From Paralithodes platypus (taxonomy: Eukaryota > Arthropoda > Malacostraca > Decapoda > Lithodidae): 64,000 nt of DNA. This document shows, piece after piece, positions 42,600 through 53,196 of this stretch. Position 1 is the stretch's first letter; each line of letters starts with the position of its first letter. The stretch lies in the NCBI GenBank assembly GCA_032716605.1, contig CM064495.1, forward strand, positions 21,381,676 through 21,445,675. The letters run 5' to 3'. Both the position numbers and the translations under genes were made by a program. The notes beneath the pieces are model-generated. The model saw nothing but the letters and a program-made list of their open reading frames with translations, was not told the DNA's origin and did not search any database.

Positions 42600-43258
42600 T
42601 TGAATAATTTCTACAAGAAAAGGTAGCCATTAGATAAATATATCAACCACCTGGACAATCACTGAAGCGATAACGATAAGCAATAACGAAGATGTTATAA
42701 TTTTTGGACACTTCAATTTGCCGGTACCACAATAAGGAGAACGCTTGACATCTAACTAAGGATCAGACCTATACTCTAATCTACTAGAAAGTTCACTATT
42801 TCATTTTGTTCAATATCCAACACGAGACAACAATGTTCTTGATTTAATCTTATATTTGCAACTAAAGGCGACTTAGTAGACCAAGTGAAGGTAGAAGATG
42901 AGTTTAGTACAAGTGATCATCGTTCATTACTTTCAACATTATATTCCTTAACAATAAATCAAATGAGAGGCATGAAAAGGTACCAAATTAAAAAAAAAAT
43001 AATAATCCATAAATTATGAACTATTTTTGACAAACCGGATTGGAAGTTCATAAACCACATAAGTGACAGTAAAGATATCTAGAGTACATTAATATAATAC
43101 TGCCATGCATTCTTCCATCCCCATGAACATAGGTATTCAACTCAAAACAATAAGCCAAAGTGGTGGAACATAGAAATAAAAACAATTCTACATGACCAAG
43201 AAACTGCTCACAGTACTTTAAGTAGAACAAAGAATGAGTCACACAGGTTAAGATATCA
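42600..43258 (+). pseudogene. Decayed LINE endonuclease domain
   Basis: Plus-strand frames, with stops, read DVIIFGHFNLPVPQ (the GDFN metal-binding motif with Asp changed to His), LYSNLLESSLFHFVQYPTRD, NNVLDLIL, and later TSDHRSLLST-like sequence; the last is the catalytic SDH region of APE-type endonucleases. It is followed by NNKPKWWNIEIKTIL, the linker block of CR1-like LINEs. No polymerase follows. It may belong to the same clade as the fragment at 59262. Confidence 0.65.
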
Positions 43259-43548
43259 TAAGGGGCCCCCTATCATACATTCACAAATGTTGTCGCCAAA
43301 CGCATCCAACAAAACATTCGGAAGCTTTCACACAAATATTGGCTGAAAAAAAGGTTGGCTCGGCCGAACCTGCAAAATGTCAGAGACTTGTCTCTGAACG
43401 GTTGGCAAATTTGTATGAAAAAAAATCAACATTTTCTGCTACTTAAGCGAATGTCTCCGAATTGAAGCGAATGTCTCCGAATCGATGTGGATTGTCAGAA
43501 ATTGTTTCCGAACATTCGGCGAACTCATCCACAAAAATTGGAGAGAGC
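43259..43548. other. Unassigned sequence with a small tandem duplication
   Basis: 'gcgaatgtctccgaat' occurs twice in tandem near 43448-43485. Similar 'ttcggcgac' and 'ccgaacat'-like words recur at 46760-46830, which may reflect two ends of one repeat family. Confidence 0.4.
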
Positions 43549-44871
43549 GGCTGAGGGGAGTGGGGAATTTTTTGGGAGTTTAGAAATATTGGGGCATGAA
43601 TCGGGAGTGGGGAATGATTGGGGAGTGGGACATGATTGAAGAGTTGGGCATGATTGGGGAGTGGGGCATGATTAGGGAGTGGGACATGATTGGGGAGTGG
43701 GGAATGATTGGAGAGTCGGGAATGATTGGGAGAGGGGGGAAATGATTGGAGAGTGGGACATGATTGGGGACTGTGGAATAATTAGGGAGTGGGATATGAT
43801 TGGGGAATGGGGAATCATTGAGGACTGGAATCATTGGGGAGTGGGTAATGGTTGGGTAGTGGGGAATGAATGGGGAGTGAGGAATTATTGGGGAGTGGGG
43901 AATGATTGAGGAGTGGGGAATGATTGGGAAGTGGGTAATGATTGGGGAGTGGGAAATGATTGGTGAGTGGGAAATTATTGGGGAGTGGGAAATTATTGGG
44001 GAGTGGGGAATGATTGGGGAGTTGGGAATGATTGGAGAGTGGGGAATGATAGGAGAGTGGGGAATGATTGGGTAGCAGGGAATTATTGGAGTGGGGAATG
44101 ATTGGAGTGGGGAATGATTGGGGAGTGGACAATGATTGGGTAGTGGAACATGATTGGGGACTGGACTGATTGGGGAGTGGGGAATGATTGGGGAGTGGGA
44201 ATGATTGGGGAGTGGGACATGATTGGGTAGTGGGGAATTATTGGGGAGTGGGGCATGATTGGGACTGTGGAATGATTGGGGAGTGGGGAATGATTGGGGA
44301 GTGGGGAATGATTGGGTAGTGGGGAATGATTGTGGAGGGGGGAATGATTGGGTAGTGGGGAATGATTGGGGAGTGGGTAATGATTGGGTAGTGGGGCATG
44401 ATTGGGGACTGTGGAATGATTGGGGGAGTGGGTAATGATTGGGGAGTGGGTAATGATTGGGGAGTAGGACATGATTGGGGAGTGGGACATGATTGTGGAC
44501 ATGATTGGGGAATGATTGGGTAGTGGGGAATGATTGGGGAGTGGGACATGATTGGGAACTGGAATGATTGGGGAGCAGGTAATGATTGGGTAGTGGGGAA
44601 TTATTGGGATTGGGGTATGATTGGGGAGCGGGTAATGATTGGGTAGTGGGGAATTATTGGGGAGTGGGGAATGATTGGGGAGTGGGGAATGATTGGGGAG
44701 TGGGGAATTATTGAGGAATGATTGGGGAGTAGGGAATGATTGGGGAGTGAGACATGATTGGGAGTTATGAATGATTGAGGAGTGGGGAATGATTGGGAAG
44801 TGGTGAACTATTGGGGAATGGGACATGATTGGGGAGTGGGGAATGATTTGGGGAATTAAAATTATTGGGAA
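43549..44871. repeat. Degenerate 17-18-bp minisatellite
   Basis: About 1.3 kb of imperfect units like GGAATGATTGGGGAGTGG with single-base and length variants. Traces continue at about 45561-45700 beyond the inserted element. The open frames across it, such as repeated LPNHSP, are by-products of the repeat. Confidence 0.92.
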
Positions 44872-45560
44872 TCAACCCCCTGAGCACCGGCTGGTTTATA
44901 CTAAATGTACACTGCAGGCCCAGCAGGTTTATACTAAATGTACACTGCAGGCCCAGCAGGTTTATACTAAATGTACACTGCAGGCCCAGCAGGTTTATAC
45001 TAAATGTACACTGCAGGCCCAGCAGGTTTATACTAAATGTACACTGCAGGCCCAGCTGGTTTATACTAAATGTACACTGCAGGCCCAGCAGGTTTATACT
45101 AAATGTACACTGCAGGCCCAGCAGGTTTATACTAAATGTACACTGCAGGCCCAGCAGGTTTATACTAAATGTACACTGCAGGCCCAGCAGGTTTGGCAAC
45201 AAAATGTTGTTCCTGAAAACACATGGGTTGGATTAGTAATGAAGGAAAACCCACAAAAAACGCTCACTTAGGTCATTTAGGGGTCCTGCGGGGCAGCGGA
45301 AAGTCTCAATTAACATGGGGAGATGGGTAGGCAAAATACTGGATAATCACTCCTGCGCGCACCCACGCGGCTGGACTTGTAGGGTTGCCAACCATTGGTA
45401 TTGTTGCGTGGGATACTAAAGCAGTTCCCATACATATCTGAACCCTCTAGGTGCCGTAGGACAAGAGTAATTAACGCCGACGCACCCTATGCGTCGCTGG
45501 GATTTAGCTTTACATACATAGGTGACGCATAACGTGCGTCGCTGGTATTCGAGGGGTTAA
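44872..45560. mobile_element. TTAA-type element, 'CCCGTTGAG' family, copy 2
   Basis: Left end TCAACCCCCTGAGCACCGGC matches TTAACCCGTTGAGCCCCGGC of copy 1 at 19188; the right end is GGGGTTAA at 45553-45560. Internal similarity to copy 1 includes a ctcacttaggtcattta-like block near 45266 and repeated gcgtcgctgg blocks near 45493 and 45536. It interrupts the 18-bp minisatellite and carries the 33-bp array. Confidence 0.65.
44893..45192. repeat. 33-bp tandem array, nine near-identical copies
   Basis: The unit begins GGTTTATACTAAATGTACAC and ends GCAGGCCCAGCA. Nine full copies run 44893-45189; one copy has CAGCTGGT in place of CAGCAGGT near 45053. The period is divisible by three, so frames on both strands stay open; that does not make it a gene. 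Confidence 0.97.
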
Positions 45561-45700
45561 TAATGATTGGGGATTTAAAAATTATGGGGGAATGAGGATT
45601 GATTGGGGAATTGATTGGTAAATAAGAATGATTGATTGTGATATAAAACATTATTGGGGAGTTGGGTAAGTAACGAAAAGAGGAATGATTGGGATACTGG

Positions 45701-46879
45701 GAGGAAAAAACAATTTACCATAAACTGATGGTGAGCCACAAGAGGTGAACTGATGACTGACCAGCCCGGCCGGCCTATATATACGGTTTGACCAAGCTAG
45801 CATATAGCTGGTATATATATTTCTTGTGAGACTGTGACATGGCCAGGTCAAGACGCATTTGGTGTAGTGCTTCGCGGTGACCCTTTAGAAAACAGAGACC
45901 AAACACATTGTAACACCGGTACCCCATTACAAAAATAGAGACCGCTAGTTATTTGTGTACATTTCTCATTATCATTTAGCCTGTCATATGCTTTCGTTCT
46001 CTATTATTTATATTTATATTTACTGTGTTTATATATGTATCTAGCTATCCCCCGTATTAATGAATATACAGTATATATTCGTTATTTGGTCTCTGTGAAT
46101 AATTTCTGATGTGATGGGCTTAGAAAATAATTATTCCACTAACTCATATATGAGCAAAAATGACACAAGTCAATTATAAAATGTTACAATTTGTATTTCC
46201 CAATCTTATATTTTCCTCAAGCGAGCTCACTGAGAAGTGACCACCGCTTGTTGTAAACAACATAATTATGGTATGCCTAAAACAAAAGATGAGGGAAGAC
46301 ATTATTATTTTCAATTCCATGGCATTAGAAATTATGCACTGAATAAAAAGACATCAAATAACAATTCCTGTTGTTCATTAATAAGGGATATAGATAGATA
46401 CTATTAGTTAGGGAGGAAGATGGAAGGTTGGATCGATAAAGTACGAGAAAATATACGAAATAAAGCTAATTTTCTGAATCGTTAGAGGAGGAATTCATAT
46501 TGACTCTTTTCAGTATGTTCAGTATGTGTTGGAAGGATACTATTTTTGTATTCAAGACTATCCCATTACAGATTGAACACCGATTAAATAGAAACCAATC
46601 AACAATAGTTTATGTTAATTGATAAGGAAGATAGATCTCAAAGGATCAATATGAGAAAAACAGTTAAAGCATTATCAGCTTTTTCATGAAACGAAAATAT
46701 CTGATAGACTGGGATGAACAGGTATTTTTGGAGCGTTCATTAAATTTTGCTGACATGTCGGATGAGTTCGGAAGCAAGTTTCCGAACGTTTTTGTTGTTT
46801 CGGCGACTTGTCGGAAACCGCTCGTGGCGTAGGGCTGTCATCCGGCTGTCTTTCAGGCAGAACGATCCAACAAGTCACG
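45701..46879. other. AT-rich sequence without recognisable gene
   Basis: No coding region or clear repeat seen. Confidence 0.4.
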
Positions 46880-47695
46880 TCACATTGCCCCTGCACAGAG
46901 CAAGAGGCTGTGCAGGGCTGAAGATCCCACGGAAACGATTGAGCACACCTAACTTCTGGGAAACTGTTTTAGGAAGAGTGGTATTATAGTCTTTCTAAGA
47001 AAGGTCACAAGAAAAAGAGACACAAAGAATATATAGAGAAGACGAAAGGTTGATTTGTGTGTTTCTGAAGAGTAAGTGATAGTCCTGCGGAAGATTGTAA
47101 TGGGTAGATAGATGGAGAAATTTAGTTTTGGAAGCATTGAAAGTAACAAGATTTTCTCTGCCCCCATCTAAAATAGTTGATATATCAGAAGATAAGTTTG
47201 CCATAGACTCATCACATGAATTTGTTAGTAACTGCATGGTGGGATGTTGTGGAAAACTAGTTGAATAGCGTACGGTAGTCATCAACCTATGATTGGATTG
47301 GATTAGAGGTGCAATTGAGAAGATCATTAGTGAATATTAGAAATGGAATTGGAGAATGGACAGAACCCAGTGGAACACCGGAGTTGATAGGTTGAGGAAT
47401 TGAGTTATGGCCGTCCACAACGACAGCTATTGAATGACCAGAGATGAAAATAGAGATAAAGGCACAGATAGAGGGATATAAATTGAAGGATTGTAGTTTA
47501 GAAGGAAGACATTTGTGCCAGAGGCTTTGGATATGTCTAATGCAATAGCAAAGTCTCACCGAAGTCCCGAAAGGAGGATGACCAAAAGTTAATCAAATAA
47601 GAAAGGAGATGACCAGTAAATCTCCTTTTAAGGAAACCATAACTGGCGATCTGAAAGTAGATTATGGAAAGACAAATGCTTGAGAATGTTTTAAT
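46880..47695 (-). mobile_element. Family J LINE internal fragment, highly decayed
   Basis: Minus-strand polymerase remnants: VVVDGHNSIPQPINSGVPLG then SVHSPIPFLIFTNDLLNC near 47340-47440, and LVTFNASKTKFLHLSTHYN near 47120. It is truncated at about 46880, at the same 'tgcacagagcaagaggctgt' region where other family J copies encode the AQLLALYR block. Non-functional. Confidence 0.7.
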
Positions 47696-47699
47696 TAAG

Positions 47700-47840
47700 C
47701 ATGGTTGAGTGAGGAGGTTAGACGAGAACAACAGAAGAGAGGTGAAGAGAGTAGTGAGATTGAGTATATAAAGAGTGGAAGAAGAGTTTGGACGGAGTCT
47801 AAGTGTGAAGTGGAAGGAAAGCAGGTGGGAGAAAGGAGGT
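47700..47840 (+). mobile_element. Small RTE-like LINE fragment (linker region)
   Basis: Matches the linker of copy D near 53550-53690, including 'ggtgaagagagtagt' and a 'gaagaatttg'-like stretch. Confidence 0.55.
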
Positions 47841-47983
47841 GAAGAAAGTGAGAATAGGTGCAACAAGTATGTACTAATGGTGTGAATGGTAAGAATGGAG
47901 TAATGAGGTAGAAAACTTAGAGGTGGAAAGAACATTTCAGTAAACTACTGAATACGGTAAGTGAGCATCGTGAATAATATACA

Positions 47984-48029
47984 GGTTGAAATAGTCTACT
48001 ATTAGAAATAGTCTATTATCTGAACTAGT
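47984..48029. repeat. Minisatellite of 'gaaatagtctac' units, left part
   Basis: Two to three degenerate units that resume at 49503 after RTE copy C. Confidence 0.65.
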
Positions 48030-49502
48030 GAAGGAGTGTCTGGGGAAGTGCTGAGGTGTTGGTGGTGAGATATTGATTGAATGGGTATGGAAAATGTTTA
48101 AACTAGCATGGGAGAAGGGAATTCACCTGATGACTGGAAGACAAGGCATAATAGTCCCCCTGTACAAGGGTAAAGGGGAAAGAGGATCAGTGTGTGGTAA
48201 TCACCGGGGGATATGTCTTCTAAATATAGTAGGGAAGATGTACAGAAGGGTAGTGATCGAGAGAGTGAGAGCGAGAACGGAGAAATGGATAGTTCAGGAG
48301 CAGGGTGGGTTTAGGAAGGGAAGAGGGTGTGTAGACCAGATTTTTGCCTTGAAAAGTGTTGTTAGGAAATATCTGGAGAAGTGACAAAATTTGTATGCTG
48401 CCTTTATGGACTTGAAGAAGGCCTATGACAGAGATGCTAGAGATGGTCTGTGGAAGGTATTTAGAATATACAGAGTAGCTGGCAAGTTGCTGAAAGCGGT
48501 GAAGAGCATGTATGAGGGTGCAAAGGTTGCAGTGTGTGTGGAGATTGAACAGAGTGAGTTCTTTGATCTGAATGTTGGGTTAAAGCAAGGGTCTGTGATG
48601 TCACCATGGTTGTTCAATATATATGTTGATGGAGTCATGAAAGAAATACAAGGAAGAGCAGTGGATGCTGATAAGAGAATGAAATAAGTGGAAGTCACCT
48701 GCACTGCCTGCACAATTCTGATGAGTGATATTGAGTGGGAGTTGCAGGGTCTGTTAAATATGTTTGGAACAGTGTGTGAAAAACGGAATCTGAAGGTAAA
48801 TGTGGGGAAGAATAAGGTTATTGTCTTTGAAAGGGGTGCAGTCACAGAGTGTGAGGTGAGGTTGAACGGTCAGGTTATGGAGAATGTCAATTAATTTAAG
48901 TACTTGGGCACTGTGTTGAGTAAAGATGTGAGTATGGAGGAAGAAGTACGGGAGAGGATGCAACAAGGGAGGAGCGTTGTAGGAATGTTGAAAGCAGTAA
49001 CAAGAAATAGGGTGATCAGCATGGAAGTAAAGAAGTCCTTGCATGATAGTGTGGCAATCTCGACATTGACGTATGGGAGTGAAGCATGGTTGTTGTTGGA
49101 GAAACACAAACCAAGAGTGAGAGGGGTGGAAATTAGTTACTTGAGAAGTCCGTGCGGAGTTACATGGAGGGATAGACAGACAATTGAGGAAGTACGAGAG
49201 CAGTGTGGTGTTGATGTAGATGAGCTGGAAAGTGTGAAAAGGAACACCTTGAGATGGTTTGGCCATGTGGAACGTATGGGGAGCAAAAGAATTACTTTGA
49301 GAGTGTACGAGAGTGAAGTGGAAGGACAGAGAGGTGTAGGTAGACCGTGAGAGAGGTGGAAGGACGAAGTTAAGAAGTATATGCATGAAAGCGGTGTTGG
49401 ATGGGAGGAGGAGCGTCGACTAATTGGGGACAGAGGTGAGTGGGGACGATTAATTCGTGGCCACACCTTCGGGGACCATGTCGTCTGGTAATAGATAGAT
49501 AG
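48030..49502 (+). mobile_element. RTE-like LINE copy C (5'-truncated, decayed)
   Basis: Plus-strand polymerase and 3' end with a (GATA)n tail at about 49490-49501. It starts in the GVCGE-type block (here 'gtctggggaagtgctgaggt') and is flanked on both sides by the same short minisatellite, which marks its insertion site. Confidence 0.85.
48073..49350 (+). pseudogene. RTE-like reverse transcriptase, frameshifted (copy C)
   Basis: Pieces: IVPLYKGKGERGSVCGNHRG and KGRGCVDQIFALKSVV (48073-48384, ending at a TGA); MDLKKAYDRDARDGLWKV and LKQGSVMSPWLFNIYVDGVM (48391-48687); KVNVGKNKVIVFERG (48688-48894); and the C-terminal TYGSEAWLLLEKH, VTWRDRQTIEEVREQ and RWFGHVERM region (48904-49350). The FADD catalytic box is missing, replaced by a scrambled stretch near 48690-48720. 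Clearly dead, and older than copies B and E. Confidence 0.82.
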
Positions 49503-49655
49503 GCTGAAATAGTCTACTGGTTGAAAAAATCTACTGGTTAAAATAGCCCACTGTCTGAAATGGTCTACTGTCTGATATAGTCTACTTGTTGAAAGAGTCA
49601 ACTGGTTGAAATAGTCTACTGGTTGCAATAGTCTGCCGGTTGAAATGGCCTACTT
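49503..49655. repeat. Minisatellite of 17-19-bp 'ttgaaatagtctactgg' units, right part
   Basis: About eight degenerate units. Continuation of 47984-48029 across RTE copy C. Confidence 0.85.
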
Positions 49656-49673
49656 GTGGAGTTGTCGAGTCAA

Positions 49674-49707
49674 CACCCCCCCCCCCCCCCCTCTCTCTCT
49701 CTCTCTA
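49674..49707. repeat. Poly-C and (CT)n run
   Basis: A run of C residues followed by CT repeats. Confidence 0.95.
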
Positions 49708-50154
49708 TTTAATCCACTACGTCAGCAACCAATTTTTCCTCACCAGCATTGTAATTAATTGTTTAAGAGGAGACCTAGAGTACGTATTGACAGAACAAAT
49801 GTATGCTCGGCTCTTCCTGGTTCATTTGTGATATGCTTTATGCTTAAATTGCGCTGACATATTTTTCTCCACTGTATCGATGACATAAAGAGGCGTAAAA
49901 GACGGCACAGTAAATCAATACCAATATACTCCTCTGTGCTTCTCATTAAAATATGCAACGATAATCACTATTTTACTCATGGAAATCCATATACATAAAC
50001 AATAAATAATAGAATGTTGCCATGTTTGTGTATAATAGCCAAGTACACATACGTCTAGCTGTTATCGAACTATTATTAAATATGCTGTTCTACATATGTA
50101 AGGAAATATGACATTTAAAAGCAAACATAAACAGTCACAATAATAGATACTATA
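49708..50154. other. AT-rich sequence without recognisable gene
   Basis: Nothing recognised. Confidence 0.4.
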
Positions 50155-50480
50155 AGTGATCTGTGGCGCCCTATTGTGCGTTGGACTCCAAATCGAATGG
50201 TCATGGGTTCGATTCCTGGACAGAGCGAGACGGATGGGCATTCTCCTTACACCCTATGCCTCTAATCACCAAGCAGTAAATAGGTTCCTTGAGTTAGGGG
50301 ACATTTGTGACGTCCTATCCGGAGAAGTAAACTATGGTAATCTAGATAATATGCAGCACCCACTGTTTACGAGAATTACCTTACGCAAGTTATCCACCAT
50401 CATCTCCAAAAGACAATGCTAAGGAAATTACCTCCATGACCAAGTTCAGCTTAGAATAAGCCTTCCAACTGTCAGATCCA
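50155..50480 (+). mobile_element. tRNA-derived SINE of decapod type
   Basis: The head has an A-box-like TGGCGCCCTATTG, an anticodon-like ctccaaa and a B-box GGGTTCGATTCC. It continues with 'caccaagcagtaaataggtt', which I recognise as part of the body of common decapod SINEs. The end is uncertain and could reach the LINE-like tail at 50706-50804. Confidence 0.7.
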
Positions 50481-50705
50481 GCCATCAAATCATATCAAGG
50501 AGTTTCAATTGGACTGACGGCACTTGCCGGGTCAAAGCCTACCCAAGCCATCTGCAACCTTGCTTCCCTGCCCGCATCCCTCTTCAAAGACTGGATGGCA
50601 ACCCAAGCATAAACTGACTGGCAGACAGAGAGTGGCAAAACCAATCCTCTTGGGAAAGAATAGCTATATCCCCATTCGCCCTGATCCACCTGTAGTAGTC
50701 AAGAG

Positions 50706-50804
50706 TATGTACACACAGCTCTGCCACTCTTTCAACTTTGAGGGAGACACTTTACCTTTTGTCTCCCCCATACACATACAAAAAAAAAAAAAAAAAAAAA
50801 AAAA
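50706..50804 (+). mobile_element. LINE family J-like 3' tail with poly-A
   Basis: 'ccactctttcaactttgagg' and 'ccttttgtctcc' match the 3' end of family J (39 kb, opposite strand), followed by 25 A residues. Either a severely truncated LINE or the LINE-derived tail of a SINE. Confidence 0.65.
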
Positions 50805-51860
50805 ATCACAGAAGCTGCATGAAGTAACCAGAATTTATAACAGTAGGAAAACTAAGTAATACATACTGGGACTTGACATTATCAGCTGAAAAGGGTATGA
50901 TATAGGATCAAGAGGCTGCTATTGTCCAGTATTGCAGACTTCTAGACTGGAGCAAGAGTGTATTTGGTCCTGTAGATACCAAACAAAGGAAGGGGATATT
51001 GACCCTGGCAGAATTAAAATGGATGTTACTTATAACAGGTAAACACCAGAGACGAAAATAATAGACTATAAGTGATGCAATGAAAGGTAAATGAGTTGTG
51101 ATATTAGTTGATACTTGTTAGCAAAGCAATAAGCTATAAGCTAGATAGAAGTCAGGCTTCTAAATTTGTAGTGAGTTAATTAAATATGTTGAGTAGTTCC
51201 CTTAGACTCAAGACTGCAATAAAGGTATTCTACCTAATGGTTGAGGGAGTTAATGAGATTCTTTTGAGATCAGGTCAGTCTAGCCGCAACGCCAATAATT
51301 TGTGTGAACGACGGTATAAGCTAGGACTTCGTGTTAGATTAATTTGGTTGATGAGATAAATAGGTAAGGCAAACATTGCCGGGGAATTTAATTATAATTT
51401 TTGTTAAAAGAAAATCTACTTATTGTGGAAATATATATTACAAAAACGATTAGCATGGTAACGTAGCATGAATATATGTTCTAACCAGAGTCACTAAGAA
51501 GAAAGTGCTCTGATGTAGTTTCCTTTGAGTTCATTATTCACGTAACCCTAACTTCGACCCTGAAATAAGTCAAACACTGAATAACGTTCCTAGTGGTAAA
51601 TTGTCATGGGAATTCATAACTCCAAGGGACAAGTTGCGCACTGTGGCTGTAATATTCAGACCATGTACATTTACTTACATTTATCTCTGTTAGAAGTGAG
51701 GTAATACCATGATTAACTGTCGAATTATTCCAACCCCGTAGGTATAAGATTGTTATGTTATATACAACAATTATAATAATACAGTACGAGAGATACAATA
51801 TGTCAATCATTAACTCCAACAAAACTGGGTATTGTCTTTTTGGCTCATTTCTGTTTTGCA
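50805..51860. other. AT-rich sequence without recognisable gene
   Basis: Nothing recognised. Confidence 0.4.
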
Positions 51861-51879
51861 GTTTAAGTCATAAGATAAG

Positions 51880-52950
51880 GGAAATGTGTGTGTGTGCTGT
51901 AGTGAGTGAAGTAACGAAAGAAGCTGCGTGTTTGTTTGTAAGTAAGAAATGGAAGGAGCGTGTAAGAGACTATGGGTCTGTGGGTGCAAGGATTGTGTGG
52001 GTGAGAATGAAAGTAGGAATACAAACGTGGGGGGTTGTGTGAGTGTATGCTCCGACAGAGTAGGAATACAAACGTGGGGGGTTGTGTGAGTGTATGCTCC
52101 GACAGAGTAGCAATACAAACGTGGGGGGTTGTGTGAGTGTATGCTCCGACAGAGTAGCAATACAAACGTGGAGGGTTGTGTGAGTGTATGCTCCGACAGA
52201 GTAGGAATACAAACGTGGGGGGTTGTGTGAGTGTATGCTCCGACAGAGTAGGAATACAAACGTGGGGGTTGTGTGAGTGTATGCTCCGACAGAGTAGCAA
52301 TACAAACGTGGGGGGTTGTGTGAGTGTATGCTCCGACAGAGTAGGAATACAAACGTGGGGGGTTGTGTGAGTGTATGCTCCGACAGAGTAGGAATACAAA
52401 CGTGGGGGGTTGTGTGAGTGTATGCTCCGACAGAGTAGCAATACAAACGTGGGGGGTTGTATGAGTGTATGCTCCGACAGAGTAGGAATACAAACGTGGG
52501 GGGTTGTGTGAGTGTATGCTCCGACAGAGTAGGAATACAAACGTGGGGGGTTGTGTGAGTGTATGCTCCGACAGAGTAGCAATACAAACGTGGGGGGTTG
52601 TATGAGTGTATGCTCCGACAGAGTAGGAATACAAACGTGGGGGGTTGTGTGAGTGTATGCTCCGACAGAGTAGCAATACAAACGTGGGGGGTTGTGTGAG
52701 TGTATGCTCCGACAGAGTAGGAATACAAACGTGGGGGGTTGTGTGAGTGTATGCTCCGACAGAGGATACAACTGTAGGAGAGAAAGAGGAGTTCTGGATG
52801 AATGTTGAGGCGTGCATGGATAAGATTGGCAAGAGCGAAATATTTCTGATTGGGGACATGAATGGGAAGGTGGGTGATAAGAAAGTTGATGGAGTAGTGG
52901 AAGGGTGGGGTGTACCGTCTGAGGTGAAATGGGAATGGTAGTGCACTTGT
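51880..52950 (+). pseudogene. Endonuclease domain of copy D, disrupted by a minisatellite
   Basis: Before the array the frame reads EAACLFVSKKWKERVRDYGS then VGARIVWVRM. After it the frame resumes with MYAPTEDTTVGEKEEFWMNV and KIGKSEIFLIGDMNGKVGD (the GDMN metal-binding motif is present here, unlike copy A) and VDGVVEGWGVPSEV. The repeat unit contains the codons of the CVYAPTE block itself, so the array arose by tandem duplication of endonuclease sequence. Non-functional. Confidence 0.85.
52013..52763. repeat. 47-bp tandem array, 16 copies, with 3-unit higher-order pattern
   Basis: The unit runs from GTAGGAATACAAACGTGGGG to ATGCTCCGACAGA. It spans 751 bp, i.e. 16 copies less one base (a G missing near 52265). 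Two variants, GTAGG and GTAGC, alternate as GGCCGGCGGCGGCGCG. Copies 8-10 and 11-13 repeat the same GGC trio with a TTGTATGAG variant in the third member. The minus strand is free of stops in all three frames, producing long spurious frames. Confidence 0.96.
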
Positions 52951-53196
52951 GGAGGGGAGGAGGCTGTGGATAGCCAACACCTTCTTCCGACACAGAACAA
53001 TAAACAGGTACACATGGAAAGTGGTGTAGAGGAGGAGGAATGGGATAGTGGAGGAACGAAAGGCACTAATTGATTATATTTGTGTGGATGAACGAATTAA
53101 GAATTATTTGCTGGATGCAAGGGTGTATAGGGGTATGGGGGGGGGGGGGGAAGCGGGTGTCGGTCTGACCACTATTTAGTAGTAGCTAAAATTAGG

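Noticed and set aside
43580..44826. Minus-strand proline/asparagine/histidine/serine-rich frames (LPNHSP repeats)
   Set aside because: By-products of the 17-18-bp minisatellite; frames change constantly and nothing resembles a conserved protein.
44765..45271. Frames on both strands with 11-residue repeats across the 33-bp array
   Set aside because: A period divisible by three without stops explains them; there is no start context or flanking coding sequence.
51810..53066. Long minus-strand frames (418, 376 and 347 codons) rich in HSHNPPRLYSYSVGAYTHTT-like repeats
   Set aside because: They are the reverse strand of the 47-bp array, open in all frames only because the unit lacks stops on that strand.
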